Shown here piece by piece: positions 24,507-31,836 of a DNA stretch of 64,000 bases. The notes beneath the pieces were generated by a model. The model saw nothing but the letters and a program-made list of their open reading frames with translations, had not been told where the DNA came from and ran no database searches. Source of the stretch: Bacillus sp. Cs-700. GTDB taxonomy: Bacteria; Bacillota; Bacilli; Bacillales; Guptibacillaceae. Position numbers and translations under genes: made by a program. The number at the start of each line of letters is the position of its first letter. The stretch's first letter is position 1. The stretch covers positions 2,232,001 through 2,296,000 of the forward strand of contig NZ_CP041063.1 of assembly GCF_011082085.1 (NCBI RefSeq), written 5' to 3'.

Positions 24507-25826
24507 ATGGATTATTTTTTCAAGATTTTTGGGATTTTTATGGAGTTTTTCGCTATTTTATTTTTCTGTACAGCTTTCTTAAGTATTGATATAAAAAAAC
24601 TATATAGAAATGAATTTCTGGCTATATGGTTTGTGGGAAGTATAGGGGTTTTTTTATTCCAAACTTTTATCACAGTACCTCCATACATAAATTTCAGTGT
24701 ATCTTTGGGTATTTTGCTTTTACTTATTTCAATCCTTATGAAAGTTAGATTGTTAATATCTCTCGCTATAGTCGTTCTTAGTTCGTGTCTATTTATCTTC
24801 TTCGAGTTTGTGTCACTTTCTATTCTCGATAATTTTTTTGACGTCTATTTAATTTTAGAGCAAACTTCCCTAGCCCGTGTTTTAATCTCTTTGCCACATA
24901 TATGTGCACTTGTGTTAATTTCCATCCTTTTTTATGTGTTCAGAATATCGTTTATTCCATGGAAGATCATTCACTCTGAAAAACTAGAAAAGCATAATAA
25001 AAAACACTTTCATAAATATATTACTTTCTTGTTCATTAATTTAGCTTTCATCATTATTATGGTTTTCACAGTTTCATATAGTGAATTTTATTTAGGAATT
25101 GAAAGCAAAGGAGCATTTTTCGTCATCATTTTGTGCACTACGTATCTACTGTTTTTTTCTCAGCAACTATTAAAAGAAGAAACAAAACGCTTAGAGCAAC
25201 ATCTCGACGAACAATATCAAGAGGATGTCACCAAATACTTCCGCCTTATAAAATCTCAACGACACGATTTTGTACACCATTTAAACACTCTCTATGGCCT
25301 TATACTTCAGGACAATACACAAGCAACTAGAGAATACATTTCCGAATTAATTGAGGATGTCAGAATCACAAATGAATCACTCCCTTTATCTCATCCTGCG
25401 ATGTCAGCTTTATTGTTAACGTTAAAACAAAAAGCATCTATGAGGGGAATTGATATGGCCATTATTATTAACTCCCCCTTCGAATCGCTGCCTTGCCGCG
25501 TTTCAGAAATAAGCAGGGTTATTGGAAATCTAATTGATAATGCTATTGAGGAACTTACTCCACTTCCTCAAGAAGAAAAATGGATTGAAGTCATACTAGA
25601 TTCAGATGGAACGGATTACACCATCTTAATATCGAATTGCGGAGAAATTGAAGAAAGTATCTCTCAAAGTATTTTTGATTATAATTTTACGACAAAAAAG
25701 GGAGATCACCAGGGACTAGGCTTACCTGAAACAAAAAGGATTGTAGAAAGCTATAACGGTTTAATCTATCTTGAAATAGATGAGGGATATACTAGTTTTA
25801 TTGTGTCTCTCCCAATAGCAAGTTAA
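24507..25826 (+). CDS. agrC: AgrC-like (HPK10 family) sensor histidine kinase
   Basis: A 439-residue kinase with six or seven N-terminal membrane helices (about 1-210), a short helix with the phospho-acceptor His253 in QRHDFVHHLNTL, and an atypical HATPase domain with N-box GNLIDNAIEEL and the late motif GLGLPETKRIVESYNG. This is the HPK10 pattern of peptide-pheromone receptors (AgrC, FsrC). It should bind the peptide made by the downstream AgrB/AgrD pair and phosphorylate the LytTR regulator 19 bases further on. It starts at an ATG after ATAGGAGTACGG. The symbol is by family; its peptide specificity is unknown. Confidence 0.85.
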   Translation: MDYFFKIFGIFMEFFAILFFCTAFLSIDIKKLYRNEFLAIWFVGSIGVFLFQTFITVPPYINFSVSLGILLLLISILMKVRLLISLAIVVLSSCLFIFFEFVSLSILDNFFDVYLILEQTSLARVLISLPHICALVLISILFYVFRISFIPWKIIHSEKLEKHNKKHFHKYITFLFINLAFIIIMVFTVSYSEFYLGIESKGAFFVIILCTTYLLFFSQQLLKEETKRLEQHLDEQYQEDVTKYFRLIKSQRHDFVHHLNTLYGLILQDNTQATREYISELIEDVRITNESLPLSHPAMSALLLTLKQKASMRGIDMAIIINSPFESLPCRVSEISRVIGNLIDNAIEELTPLPQEEKWIEVILDSDGTDYTILISNCGEIEESISQSIFDYNFTTKKGDHQGLGLPETKRIVESYNGLIYLEIDEGYTSFIVSLPIAS

Positions 25827-25845
25827 TGATGAAGGAGGAAGTGAA

Positions 25846-26595
25846 TTGAATAAGTTTAATGTATTGATCGTAGATGATGAACCCAATTGTAATTACATAC
25901 TTAAAAGTCACTTAAACAACTACCCTGATATAGAAAACATTTATGAATTTACAGATAGCAGAGCTGCTTTTAGCTACTTAGAAGAAAATCCAGTTGATTT
26001 AGTCTTTTTAGACATTGACATGCCTAATATGAACGGGCTCACGTTAACCAAAGAGTTAAAAAACAGACATCCTGAGATTTCAGTGGTTTTTGTTACTGGG
26101 CATACAGATTATGCTTTATATGGATATGAGCTGTATCCGTTAGACTTCTTAATAAAGCCTATTAATCCTTTACGCTTAGAGCAATGCTTAACACATTTCA
26201 GAAAAATGCACACTAATCCAAAAGTAAGTGGTTCTGTAGAAAGAAATACATCTGGAAAAAAAATCAGCGTTCGAAGTTCAGGTTCTATTTGCTTTATCAA
26301 TGTTAAGGATATAAATTTTATTGAAAAAAGAATTCGAAAATGTGTCATCAATACGGCGGATAATAAAGAAATTGAATGCAATCACACCTTGAGTGAACTT
26401 GAAAAAATGCTTGGAAGACATGGTTTTATTCGCCCTCATCAATCGTTTTTGATACCTTTAGATAAAATTAGTGAAATAAAACCTGATGAATTTATGAAAT
26501 CCTATGTAATTGAAATTGAAAACGTTAAAGACGAAATTAGAGTAAGTAAAAATCGTTATAAAGAATTGAAGGAAATCATTTTAGAGAGGCTATAA
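25846..26595 (+). CDS. agrA: AgrA-like LytTR response regulator
   Basis: The 249-residue product has a receiver domain with acidic pocket D10/D11, phospho-acceptor Asp56 in LVFLDIDMPNMNG and Lys in IKPIN. A C-terminal LytTR DNA-binding domain (about 140-245) contains FIRPHQSFLIPL. It starts at TTG, set by AAGGAGGAAGTGAA. LytTR regulators bind 9-bp direct repeats spaced about 21 bp; two such candidates flank this locus. It is co-transcribed with the kinase gene and probably activates agrBD and the divergent bacteriocin operon. Confidence 0.87.
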   Translation: MNKFNVLIVDDEPNCNYILKSHLNNYPDIENIYEFTDSRAAFSYLEENPVDLVFLDIDMPNMNGLTLTKELKNRHPEISVVFVTGHTDYALYGYELYPLDFLIKPINPLRLEQCLTHFRKMHTNPKVSGSVERNTSGKKISVRSSGSICFINVKDINFIEKRIRKCVINTADNKEIECNHTLSELEKMLGRHGFIRPHQSFLIPLDKISEIKPDEFMKSYVIEIENVKDEIRVSKNRYKELKEIILERL

Positions 26596-26643
26596 TTATA
26601 ATCTTAAATAATAAACTTCAATTTCCTAAATAGGTCAAAATTA

Positions 26644-26673
26644 TGTATAAGTGATCCGTATCGTTGTCTAAGT
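26644..26673 (+). promoter_or_regulatory. LytTR/AgrA-type direct repeat upstream of agrB
   Basis: TGTATAAGT (26644-26652) and TGTCTAAGT (26665-26673) match at eight of nine bases and start 21 bp apart. The repeat lies 92 bases before the agrB start, upstream of an AT-rich -10-like region (ACTATATAC). This is the expected architecture for autoinduction by the LytTR regulator. Confidence 0.6.
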
Positions 26674-26764
26674 ATGTCATATTTTAACTTTTCATACCCA
26701 TTTAAATACAAAATAGACGAAAGATTTATGCTACTATATACCTGAGATTAAACAGGAGGTTGGT

Positions 26765-27391
26765 ATGAGTGCTTTTAGTCCTAAATTAATCGCCACCAAA
26801 TTTTCAGAAAGAGCAATTCTGTTTGGTAATATTGATCCACGTGAGAAAGATCGAATTCGCTATGGTTTGGAATGGGGCATATCTGGCTTTTATCAAATTG
26901 CTCTTACTTTACTGATAGGATATTCGGTTGGATTATTTATGGAAACTCTCTTAGTATTAACTACAATCTCATCTTTAAGACTTTTTGCAGGTGGAGCTCA
27001 TTTTTCTAACTTTAACTATTGTTTAATAGCTAGTGTAAGCTTGATTATTGGAATTGCATTCTCAGGTCCTTTTCTACTTCATATTTTTTCTAATGTAAAC
27101 ACGCTCTTACTTTTTACATATCCAATTTTGCTGGCTTTTCTTTGGAACTATGCTCCAGTTCTATTTAAAAAACGTAATAAAAAATCCAATCGTGAAATTC
27201 AACAAGCGAAACACATCTCAATCACCATATCAATTGCTTTGATGTCGCTAAGTTTTTGCTTACCCGATATATACGCTTTAGCGATATATACCGCTTTATT
27301 TTTCCAAGTATTTACCATTACCCCTTTTGGCATCAAAATAATTCATTTTATCGATTCTAAATTAACGAAAAGGAGATCGAATCATGTTTAA
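26765..27391 (+). CDS. agrB: AgrB-like pheromone-processing membrane protease
   Basis: A 208-residue membrane protein of the AgrB accessory regulator family with five or six helices. The catalytic pair of this cysteine endopeptidase family is present: His79 and Cys86 in the segment FAGGAHFSNFNYC, with the same seven-residue spacing as His77/Cys84 in S. aureus AgrB. It would cut the C-terminal tail off the AgrD-like peptide and form the thiolactone ring at the inner membrane face. The 3' end overlaps the small peptide gene by eight bases, the usual agrBD arrangement. The start ATG follows AGGAGGTTGGT. Confidence 0.88.
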   Translation: MSAFSPKLIATKFSERAILFGNIDPREKDRIRYGLEWGISGFYQIALTLLIGYSVGLFMETLLVLTTISSLRLFAGGAHFSNFNYCLIASVSLIIGIAFSGPFLLHIFSNVNTLLLFTYPILLAFLWNYAPVLFKKRNKKSNREIQQAKHISITISIALMSLSFCLPDIYALAIYTALFFQVFTITPFGIKIIHFIDSKLTKRRSNHV

Positions 27392-27509
27392 AATCAAAAG
27401 TAGCTTTTATGCTTCAGTAGCCACACTAGGACTAGTTCTAGCAAACATTACTGTAGGAACAACTTGCTTTTTGGGGTTATACGAACCTGACCTTCCAGAT
27501 GAAGATTAA
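27384..27509 (+). CDS. agrD: AgrD-like cyclic autoinducer peptide precursor
   Basis: This 41-residue ORF begins within the end of agrB, after AAGGAGATCGAATC. It has an amphipathic, basic N-terminal helix (MFKIKSSFYASVATLGL), a core with Cys28 (TTCFLGL) and an acidic, proline-containing tail YEPDLPDED. This matches the cyclic lactone autoinducer family; Listeria AgrD has CFMFV followed by YEP. I predict a signal with a Cys28-Phe-Leu-Gly-Leu32 thiolactone ring, with an unknown number of N-terminal tail residues. Cleavage before Tyr33 would be by the AgrB-like protein. A hairpin follows 35 bases downstream. Confidence 0.85.
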   Translation: MFKIKSSFYASVATLGLVLANITVGTTCFLGLYEPDLPDED

Positions 27510-27544
27510 CCTAATTGCCTGTTTTATAACGTTAAATACTATAT

Positions 27545-27582
27545 AGAAAATCCTGATTCCCTTAAAGGGAATCAGGATTTTC
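27545..27582 (+). terminator. Terminator of the agr operon
   Basis: A long perfect hairpin (AGAAAATCCTGATTCCC and complement) with a four-base loop, ending in TTTTCT. Confidence 0.85.
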
Positions 27583-27978
27583 TATTAAAGTTTAATTCTA
27601 TTGTGTTAATTGAGCTTAAAGTAAAGTAAAACGAGAGCGTTAGAAGCTTGAGTGAACTAGCTTCTTCATTCAGTTTTCAAACTCTGTAAGGATTCATATA
27701 GTTTAATAGCATTACGAGAATTGCCCCTGTATTCCCCCTTCCCCCATTCTACATCAAGCGCTCACAAACTTCTTGCTAGGTAGGAGCCGATTTGGATATG
27801 TCTTATTCGTTCACAATCAGTGGGCGCAGTTTGCTATATCTTAGTCGGACTTGTCTGGCCAGCTATGTACTAACGAACACGCATTTGTAACTCATTAATC
27901 AAACGTTTGTTTTATCTGTGGAACTGATTATCTTATTTTCTTTTTAGATAATTTTATTAAAAACTTCACCATGGCCTA
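27583..27978. other. Gene-free region with an MFS gene remnant and an orphan palindrome
   Basis: About 400 bases. It holds a decayed piece of an MFS transporter gene (27789-27883, separate entry) and the palindrome ATCAAACGTTTGTTT at 27898-27912, identical to copies at 1402-1416 (opposite orientation) and 37203-37217. Nothing else was recognised. Confidence 0.4.
27789..27883 (+). pseudogene. Fragment of an MFS sugar transporter gene
   Basis: The stretch around 27808-27827 is identical to part of the MFS gene near 13840 (TTCGTTCACAATCAGTGGGC). Similarity continues on both sides (FVHNQWA...), then breaks with deletions and stops. It is a relic of a deleted paralogue. Confidence 0.6.
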
Positions 27979-28710
27979 CTAACCAATCCTTGCCAACTGC
28001 TCATAAACCTCACGCAAATTCGTAAATCCCATCTCCTGAATTCCCTTCAAATAATAACACCAAAGCTCAGCTGTCATCTTTGCGTCTCCTAGAGCATGAT
28101 GACGATCTTTTACCTCAATCCCACAATTCGTACAGCAGTCTTCTAATTGAAACCCTTTTAACTCTGGATCCGCTATCCGTATCAGAAAAGAAGTATCCAC
28201 AATACGATGATCGAAATTTGCACGCATTAAACTCCAGGTGGCATGCTGCATGAAGGCCTGTTCATGCTTAGCATGATGCGCCACTAACGTGTGCCCTTTT
28301 ATAAATTTATAAAATTGAGCCAACACTTCTGAGAGGGGTGGAGCGCCTTCCAAATCTTCTACTTTAATTCCGGTCAGTTCTGTCACCTCTTCAGAAGGGG
28401 CTGTGTTAGATTGAACTAGGGAGTAGAATCTTTCCTGTTCAATCGTTTCACCAGTAACTTTTACTGCTCCAATCGATAGAATGGCATCTCCTTTGTTCGG
28501 ATAAAAACCGGTTGTTTCAAGATCAAACACGACCACGCGTAATTCATTTAAAGGCACTTCCAACGTATTTTTCATTTTAATTTCTTTCTGCATCTGTCTC
28601 AGCATGGAAATATGATGAGGGTTTGATTGGTCTTGAATCGAGGCGTACATGCTCGTATTCACCTTGCCAGATAGCTGCTTTAAATATTGAACCATTTGAT
28701 TCATCTTCAT
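27979..28710 (-). CDS. DnaQ-like 3'-5' exonuclease
   Basis: A 243-residue protein with a DEDDh exonuclease domain from about residue 58: motif I FDLETTG (Asp63, Glu65), motif II region VAHHAKHE and motif III HHALGDA. The family includes the proofreading subunit of DNA polymerase III, but stand-alone members like this have unknown substrates. Its ATG directly follows the stop of the DUF294 gene, and both follow amt, an arrangement I recall from other bacilli. The link to nitrogen control is only positional. Confidence 0.8.
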   Translation of the reverse strand: MKMNQMVQYLKQLSGKVNTSMYASIQDQSNPHHISMLRQMQKEIKMKNTLEVPLNELRVVVFDLETTGFYPNKGDAILSIGAVKVTGETIEQERFYSLVQSNTAPSEEVTELTGIKVEDLEGAPPLSEVLAQFYKFIKGHTLVAHHAKHEQAFMQHATWSLMRANFDHRIVDTSFLIRIADPELKGFQLEDCCTNCGIEVKDRHHALGDAKMTAELWCYYLKGIQEMGFTNLREVYEQLARIG

Positions 28711-29688
28711 TTAGGAACATCCTTTTTCGATGGTCTTTGTGGTTTCGTTATAAAGCTCAATGCCTTGTTTCATCATATCCTTTAGCTCTTTCTTCCGTTC
28801 TTTGGGAAGGGAGTCGATCTTCACATAATGAACGGCTTCATAATTTTCTCGCCCTCCATAATGAAGACGAAACTGTAAAAGTTGCCTGAAGCTATCTTCA
28901 TACTGCTTCCATTCGGATTGGCGCTTTTCTGAAAACACATCAAGCCTTGATAACGTAGACGTTTTCATCATTTTCTCCTTCAACGAGAGTAGCCTTACTG
29001 CATTGACATAAGGGAACAAAGCCGTCTGTTTCAAGTTGATCTCTCCCGTATGCGAACCGTGCGTTTCTACAAGGATTTGGCCAAATACCCCAATTCCCTT
29101 TTGCAGGCGCATCGTATTTTTCAACATCCTTTTTAATAAATATGGCGCGTCATCGATTTTTAGGTGGATCACTTCTTTTAACGATTCAATAAACGATTCA
29201 CGCCCTACCAACACTCTCGCATCAATAAAAATCAATAAATGGCGGATCGCATCAAAACTTTCATCTTCCATCCAGTTTTCAAGCTGGTCTTTCCACTCTT
29301 CAACAGATTTACACCACAGGGAATTGGATGCCATCACATTTCCGTCACAGTATTCATATCCAACCGCATGAAGGCCATCGGAAATTTCTTTCCCAAGCTT
29401 AAGGAAATATTCCTGCGCCTCACCGCTCGTCGTCTCATAAACAATCCCGTGATCTTGATCGCTCCATAGCGCTTGTTCAAATCGTCCTCCGCTTCCCATT
29501 AAAAAAAATGAAAAAGGAGAGGGAGGTGGCCCCCACTCTTTTTTCACTTTCTCGGTTGCAAGATGAACGACTCGGGTCATCAGCTGATCATGGAACTGAT
29601 TAAGCTCAATATGGTCTGTCGCAACATGCTTCATTTGTTGTTCTCTCATGTTTTTTAGATCTTCATACTTGTCGAAACCATCTTCCAT
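28711..29688 (-). CDS. DUF294-type nucleotidyltransferase (GlnD-like fold)
   Basis: About 325 residues. The nucleotidyltransferase motif is GSGGRFEQALWSDQDHG, a GSxxR...DxD pattern as in GlnD and DUF294 proteins, followed by a helical C-terminal domain. It may transfer a nucleotide to a protein such as a PII-like partner; no PII gene is present here. The frame runs eight codons further upstream, but AAAGGGGC before this ATG sets the start. It is 32 bases after amt and coupled to the exonuclease gene, so all three are probably nitrogen-regulated. Confidence 0.75.
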   Translation of the reverse strand: MEDGFDKYEDLKNMREQQMKHVATDHIELNQFHDQLMTRVVHLATEKVKKEWGPPPSPFSFFLMGSGGRFEQALWSDQDHGIVYETTSGEAQEYFLKLGKEISDGLHAVGYEYCDGNVMASNSLWCKSVEEWKDQLENWMEDESFDAIRHLLIFIDARVLVGRESFIESLKEVIHLKIDDAPYLLKRMLKNTMRLQKGIGVFGQILVETHGSHTGEINLKQTALFPYVNAVRLLSLKEKMMKTSTLSRLDVFSEKRQSEWKQYEDSFRQLLQFRLHYGGRENYEAVHYVKIDSLPKERKKELKDMMKQGIELYNETTKTIEKGCS

Positions 29689-29720
29689 ACGGACAGCCCC
29701 TTTATCTCTCAATTAATCGT

Positions 29721-31001
29721 TCATCCTGATTTCGAGCTGCTTTGCTGCCCAGAATCATGGCGCGTTTCCAAGAACTCTGGATAGCCATAGCTACCGTGCT
29801 CACTAAGATCAAGACCGATAATCTCTTCTTCTTCTGTAACACGTAAGCCATTAAGGACTTTCTTGATAATCACTAACAGAATAAACGAAACAACAAAGGC
29901 ATAGGCACCACTTGCACCAACACCAAGCGCTTGAACGCCTAGCTGACCGAAACCACCACCATAGAAAAGTCCTGGTTGCCCAACTGTTGCAAGTTCTGGT
30001 GTTGCAAATAAGCCAGTTGATAATGTACCCCAAACGCCTGCGACTCCGTGTACAGATAAAGCAAAGATCGGATCATCGACTTTCCGTTTTTCAAAGAATC
30101 TCATGCTGTAGAATACGATAAATCCAGCAACTAACCCAATGACTACTGCTCCCCACGTGTCGACAAAAGCACAAGAAGCTGTAATCGCAACTAATCCTGC
30201 TAACGCACCGTTCAACATCGTTGGCACATCCGCTTTTCCAGTTACGGCCCACGCCACAACCAGTGCGGCAACGGCCCCAGCACCTGCTGCTAAGTTAGTA
30301 TTCATCGCAACAAAGCCAAAGAATGCAGCATCCGCAGATAACGTACTACCTGCATTAAATCCGAACCAACCGACCCATAAAACGAGCACACCAAGTGCCG
30401 TGAATACCTGGTTATGTCCGGCAATATTGTTTGGAGAACCATCTTTATTGTATTTACCAATACGCGGTTTCAATAGAATCGTTGCTGCGAAAGCACCCAT
30501 TGCCCCTGTTAAGTGAACAACTGTTGAACCTGCAAAGTCCTGCTTACCGTGCTCAGCTAACCAGCCGCCGCCCCAAATCCAGTGGGCAATCACAGGATAA
30601 ACAAGAACTGAAAATAATACCGCAAACAAAATATAAGCTGTTAACTTCGCACGTTCAGCAAAACCCCCAAACGCAATTGTTAAGGAAATTCCTGCGAATG
30701 CTAATTGGAATAAGAAGAAAACGGGTGCTGAAAGCCCTAATCCCTCAATTTCATAACCGGAATAGAAAAAGTCTGTTAAACCAAAGAACGCATTTCCTTC
30801 ACCGAAAATCAACCCATATCCAACTGCCCAAAAGACTATTGAAGCAATCCCAAACGTGAAGATCGTCTTACCAGCAATATGGCCAGCATTTTTCATTCGG
30901 GTTGATCCTGCTTCAAGCAAAATGAAGCCACCTAACATCAAAATAACAAGTACTGCTGAAATCATCACCCAAAGACTATTCATCAGAAACATCGAATCCA
31001 T
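29721..31001 (-). CDS. amt: Ammonium transporter
   Basis: An Amt/MEP family channel of about 426 residues with eleven membrane helices and family motifs such as GGFILLEAG near the N terminus, FAGSTVVHLTGA, and the pore-lining SVHGVAGVWGT. It conducts ammonium or ammonia into the cell. The start is the ATG nine bases after AAGGGG rather than an upstream one. A perfect TnrA/GlnR box lies 55 bases upstream, so expression should rise on nitrogen limitation. No glnK is adjacent; the next genes are a DUF294 nucleotidyltransferase and a DnaQ-like exonuclease. Confidence 0.93.
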   Translation of the reverse strand: MDSMFLMNSLWVMISAVLVILMLGGFILLEAGSTRMKNAGHIAGKTIFTFGIASIVFWAVGYGLIFGEGNAFFGLTDFFYSGYEIEGLGLSAPVFFLFQLAFAGISLTIAFGGFAERAKLTAYILFAVLFSVLVYPVIAHWIWGGGWLAEHGKQDFAGSTVVHLTGAMGAFAATILLKPRIGKYNKDGSPNNIAGHNQVFTALGVLVLWVGWFGFNAGSTLSADAAFFGFVAMNTNLAAGAGAVAALVVAWAVTGKADVPTMLNGALAGLVAITASCAFVDTWGAVVIGLVAGFIVFYSMRFFEKRKVDDPIFALSVHGVAGVWGTLSTGLFATPELATVGQPGLFYGGGFGQLGVQALGVGASGAYAFVVSFILLVIIKKVLNGLRVTEEEEIIGLDLSEHGSYGYPEFLETRHDSGQQSSSKSG

Positions 31002-31055
31002 TTTAACTTCCCCTTTCATTTTTCAGACCCCAATAGAATACTGGTTTTTAGAAAA

Positions 31056-31072
31056 TGTTAATTTATCTGACA
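31056..31072 (-). promoter_or_regulatory. TnrA/GlnR operator upstream of amt
   Basis: On the minus strand TGTCAGATAAATTAACA fits the Bacillus consensus TGTNA-N7-TNACA at every fixed position. A -10-like TATTCT follows at 31040-31035. Confidence 0.8.
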
Positions 31073-31348
31073 TTTATGTTTATAAGTATTTTTGCATGAA
31101 CAAAAATTGACTTCAACAATCATGTTACATTATCTCTCTGACTATATATGAGGAGTAGTCAGGATTGATCCTGGCGGTAAGGTTGCTTCGTTCTTGGACC
31201 AAAACGAGATGAATTCCTAATGCGCAAGGAAAGGGTTACCTCATTTTCATCTAACTTCATTAACCTATAGGATGCTCGAGATACGGATTTACCTTGCCAG
31301 TGATAAACTATAAAAAATGGCCTTTACCCTTAAGGAGATGATATGTAA
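31073..31348. other. Intergenic region amt / dinB relic
   Basis: About 275 bases. I found no gene and no riboswitch that I recognise; AAGGAG at 31332 belongs to the broken DinB gene. Confidence 0.3.
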
Positions 31349-31836
31349 ATGGCTAATATAAAGATGATTTTGTTAGACCAACTTCTAGAAAACGGAAATG
31401 ATCGTAAGACGGGCGCTCTGAATCTGAGGCCGTTTGGAAACCTGATGATACGAGCCATCGTATTGCAGAAATTATGCCGCACCTTATTTATTGGAATGAG
31501 AACTGGCAATTAAGGTATAAAGAAAATCAAGTTAACGCAGTGCCAGCGGTGTCTATAAATGCCAACACTTTTCTCATAGGCGACGGCGAAACCTTTCTCT
31601 CTTTGAAAGAGAAACTATTAGAAATATTACTGCATTGGCAGAAGATACTTGATCTCGATCAACTCATTTCTACTGTTAATGGGTTTCCTGAGAAAGCGGA
31701 ATGGTGGGCTATTCTTTCAAACACAGCAACGCATCACGCAAACCACATTGGCCAAATCTTCTATATTGGGAAAATGAAAAAAAGGAATCAACGCGATGCG
31801 TGGATTCCTTTTTCACTCTTCTTGATGGACGATTAA
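31349..31836 (+). pseudogene. Frameshifted DinB-family protein gene
   Basis: The start MANIKMILLDQLLENGNDR is in one frame. The continuation VWKPDDTSHRIAEIMPHLIYW and the C-terminal WWAILSNTATHHANHIGQI are in another, with the shift near 31405. DinB/YfiT-like four-helix proteins have metal-binding His residues, here including the HHANHIGQ motif. They are often detoxifying transferases. The gene appears inactive unless the shift is a sequencing error. Confidence 0.7.

Noticed and set aside
30139-30859. Long plus-strand open frames opposite amt
   Set aside because: They are out-of-frame shadows of a well-conserved membrane transporter; their sequence is low in complexity and they lack ribosome binding sites.
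31129-31348. Riboswitch or T-box leader before the DinB gene
   Set aside because: I found no recognisable T-box, SAM, guanidine or other motif and no terminator hairpin; the downstream gene is broken.
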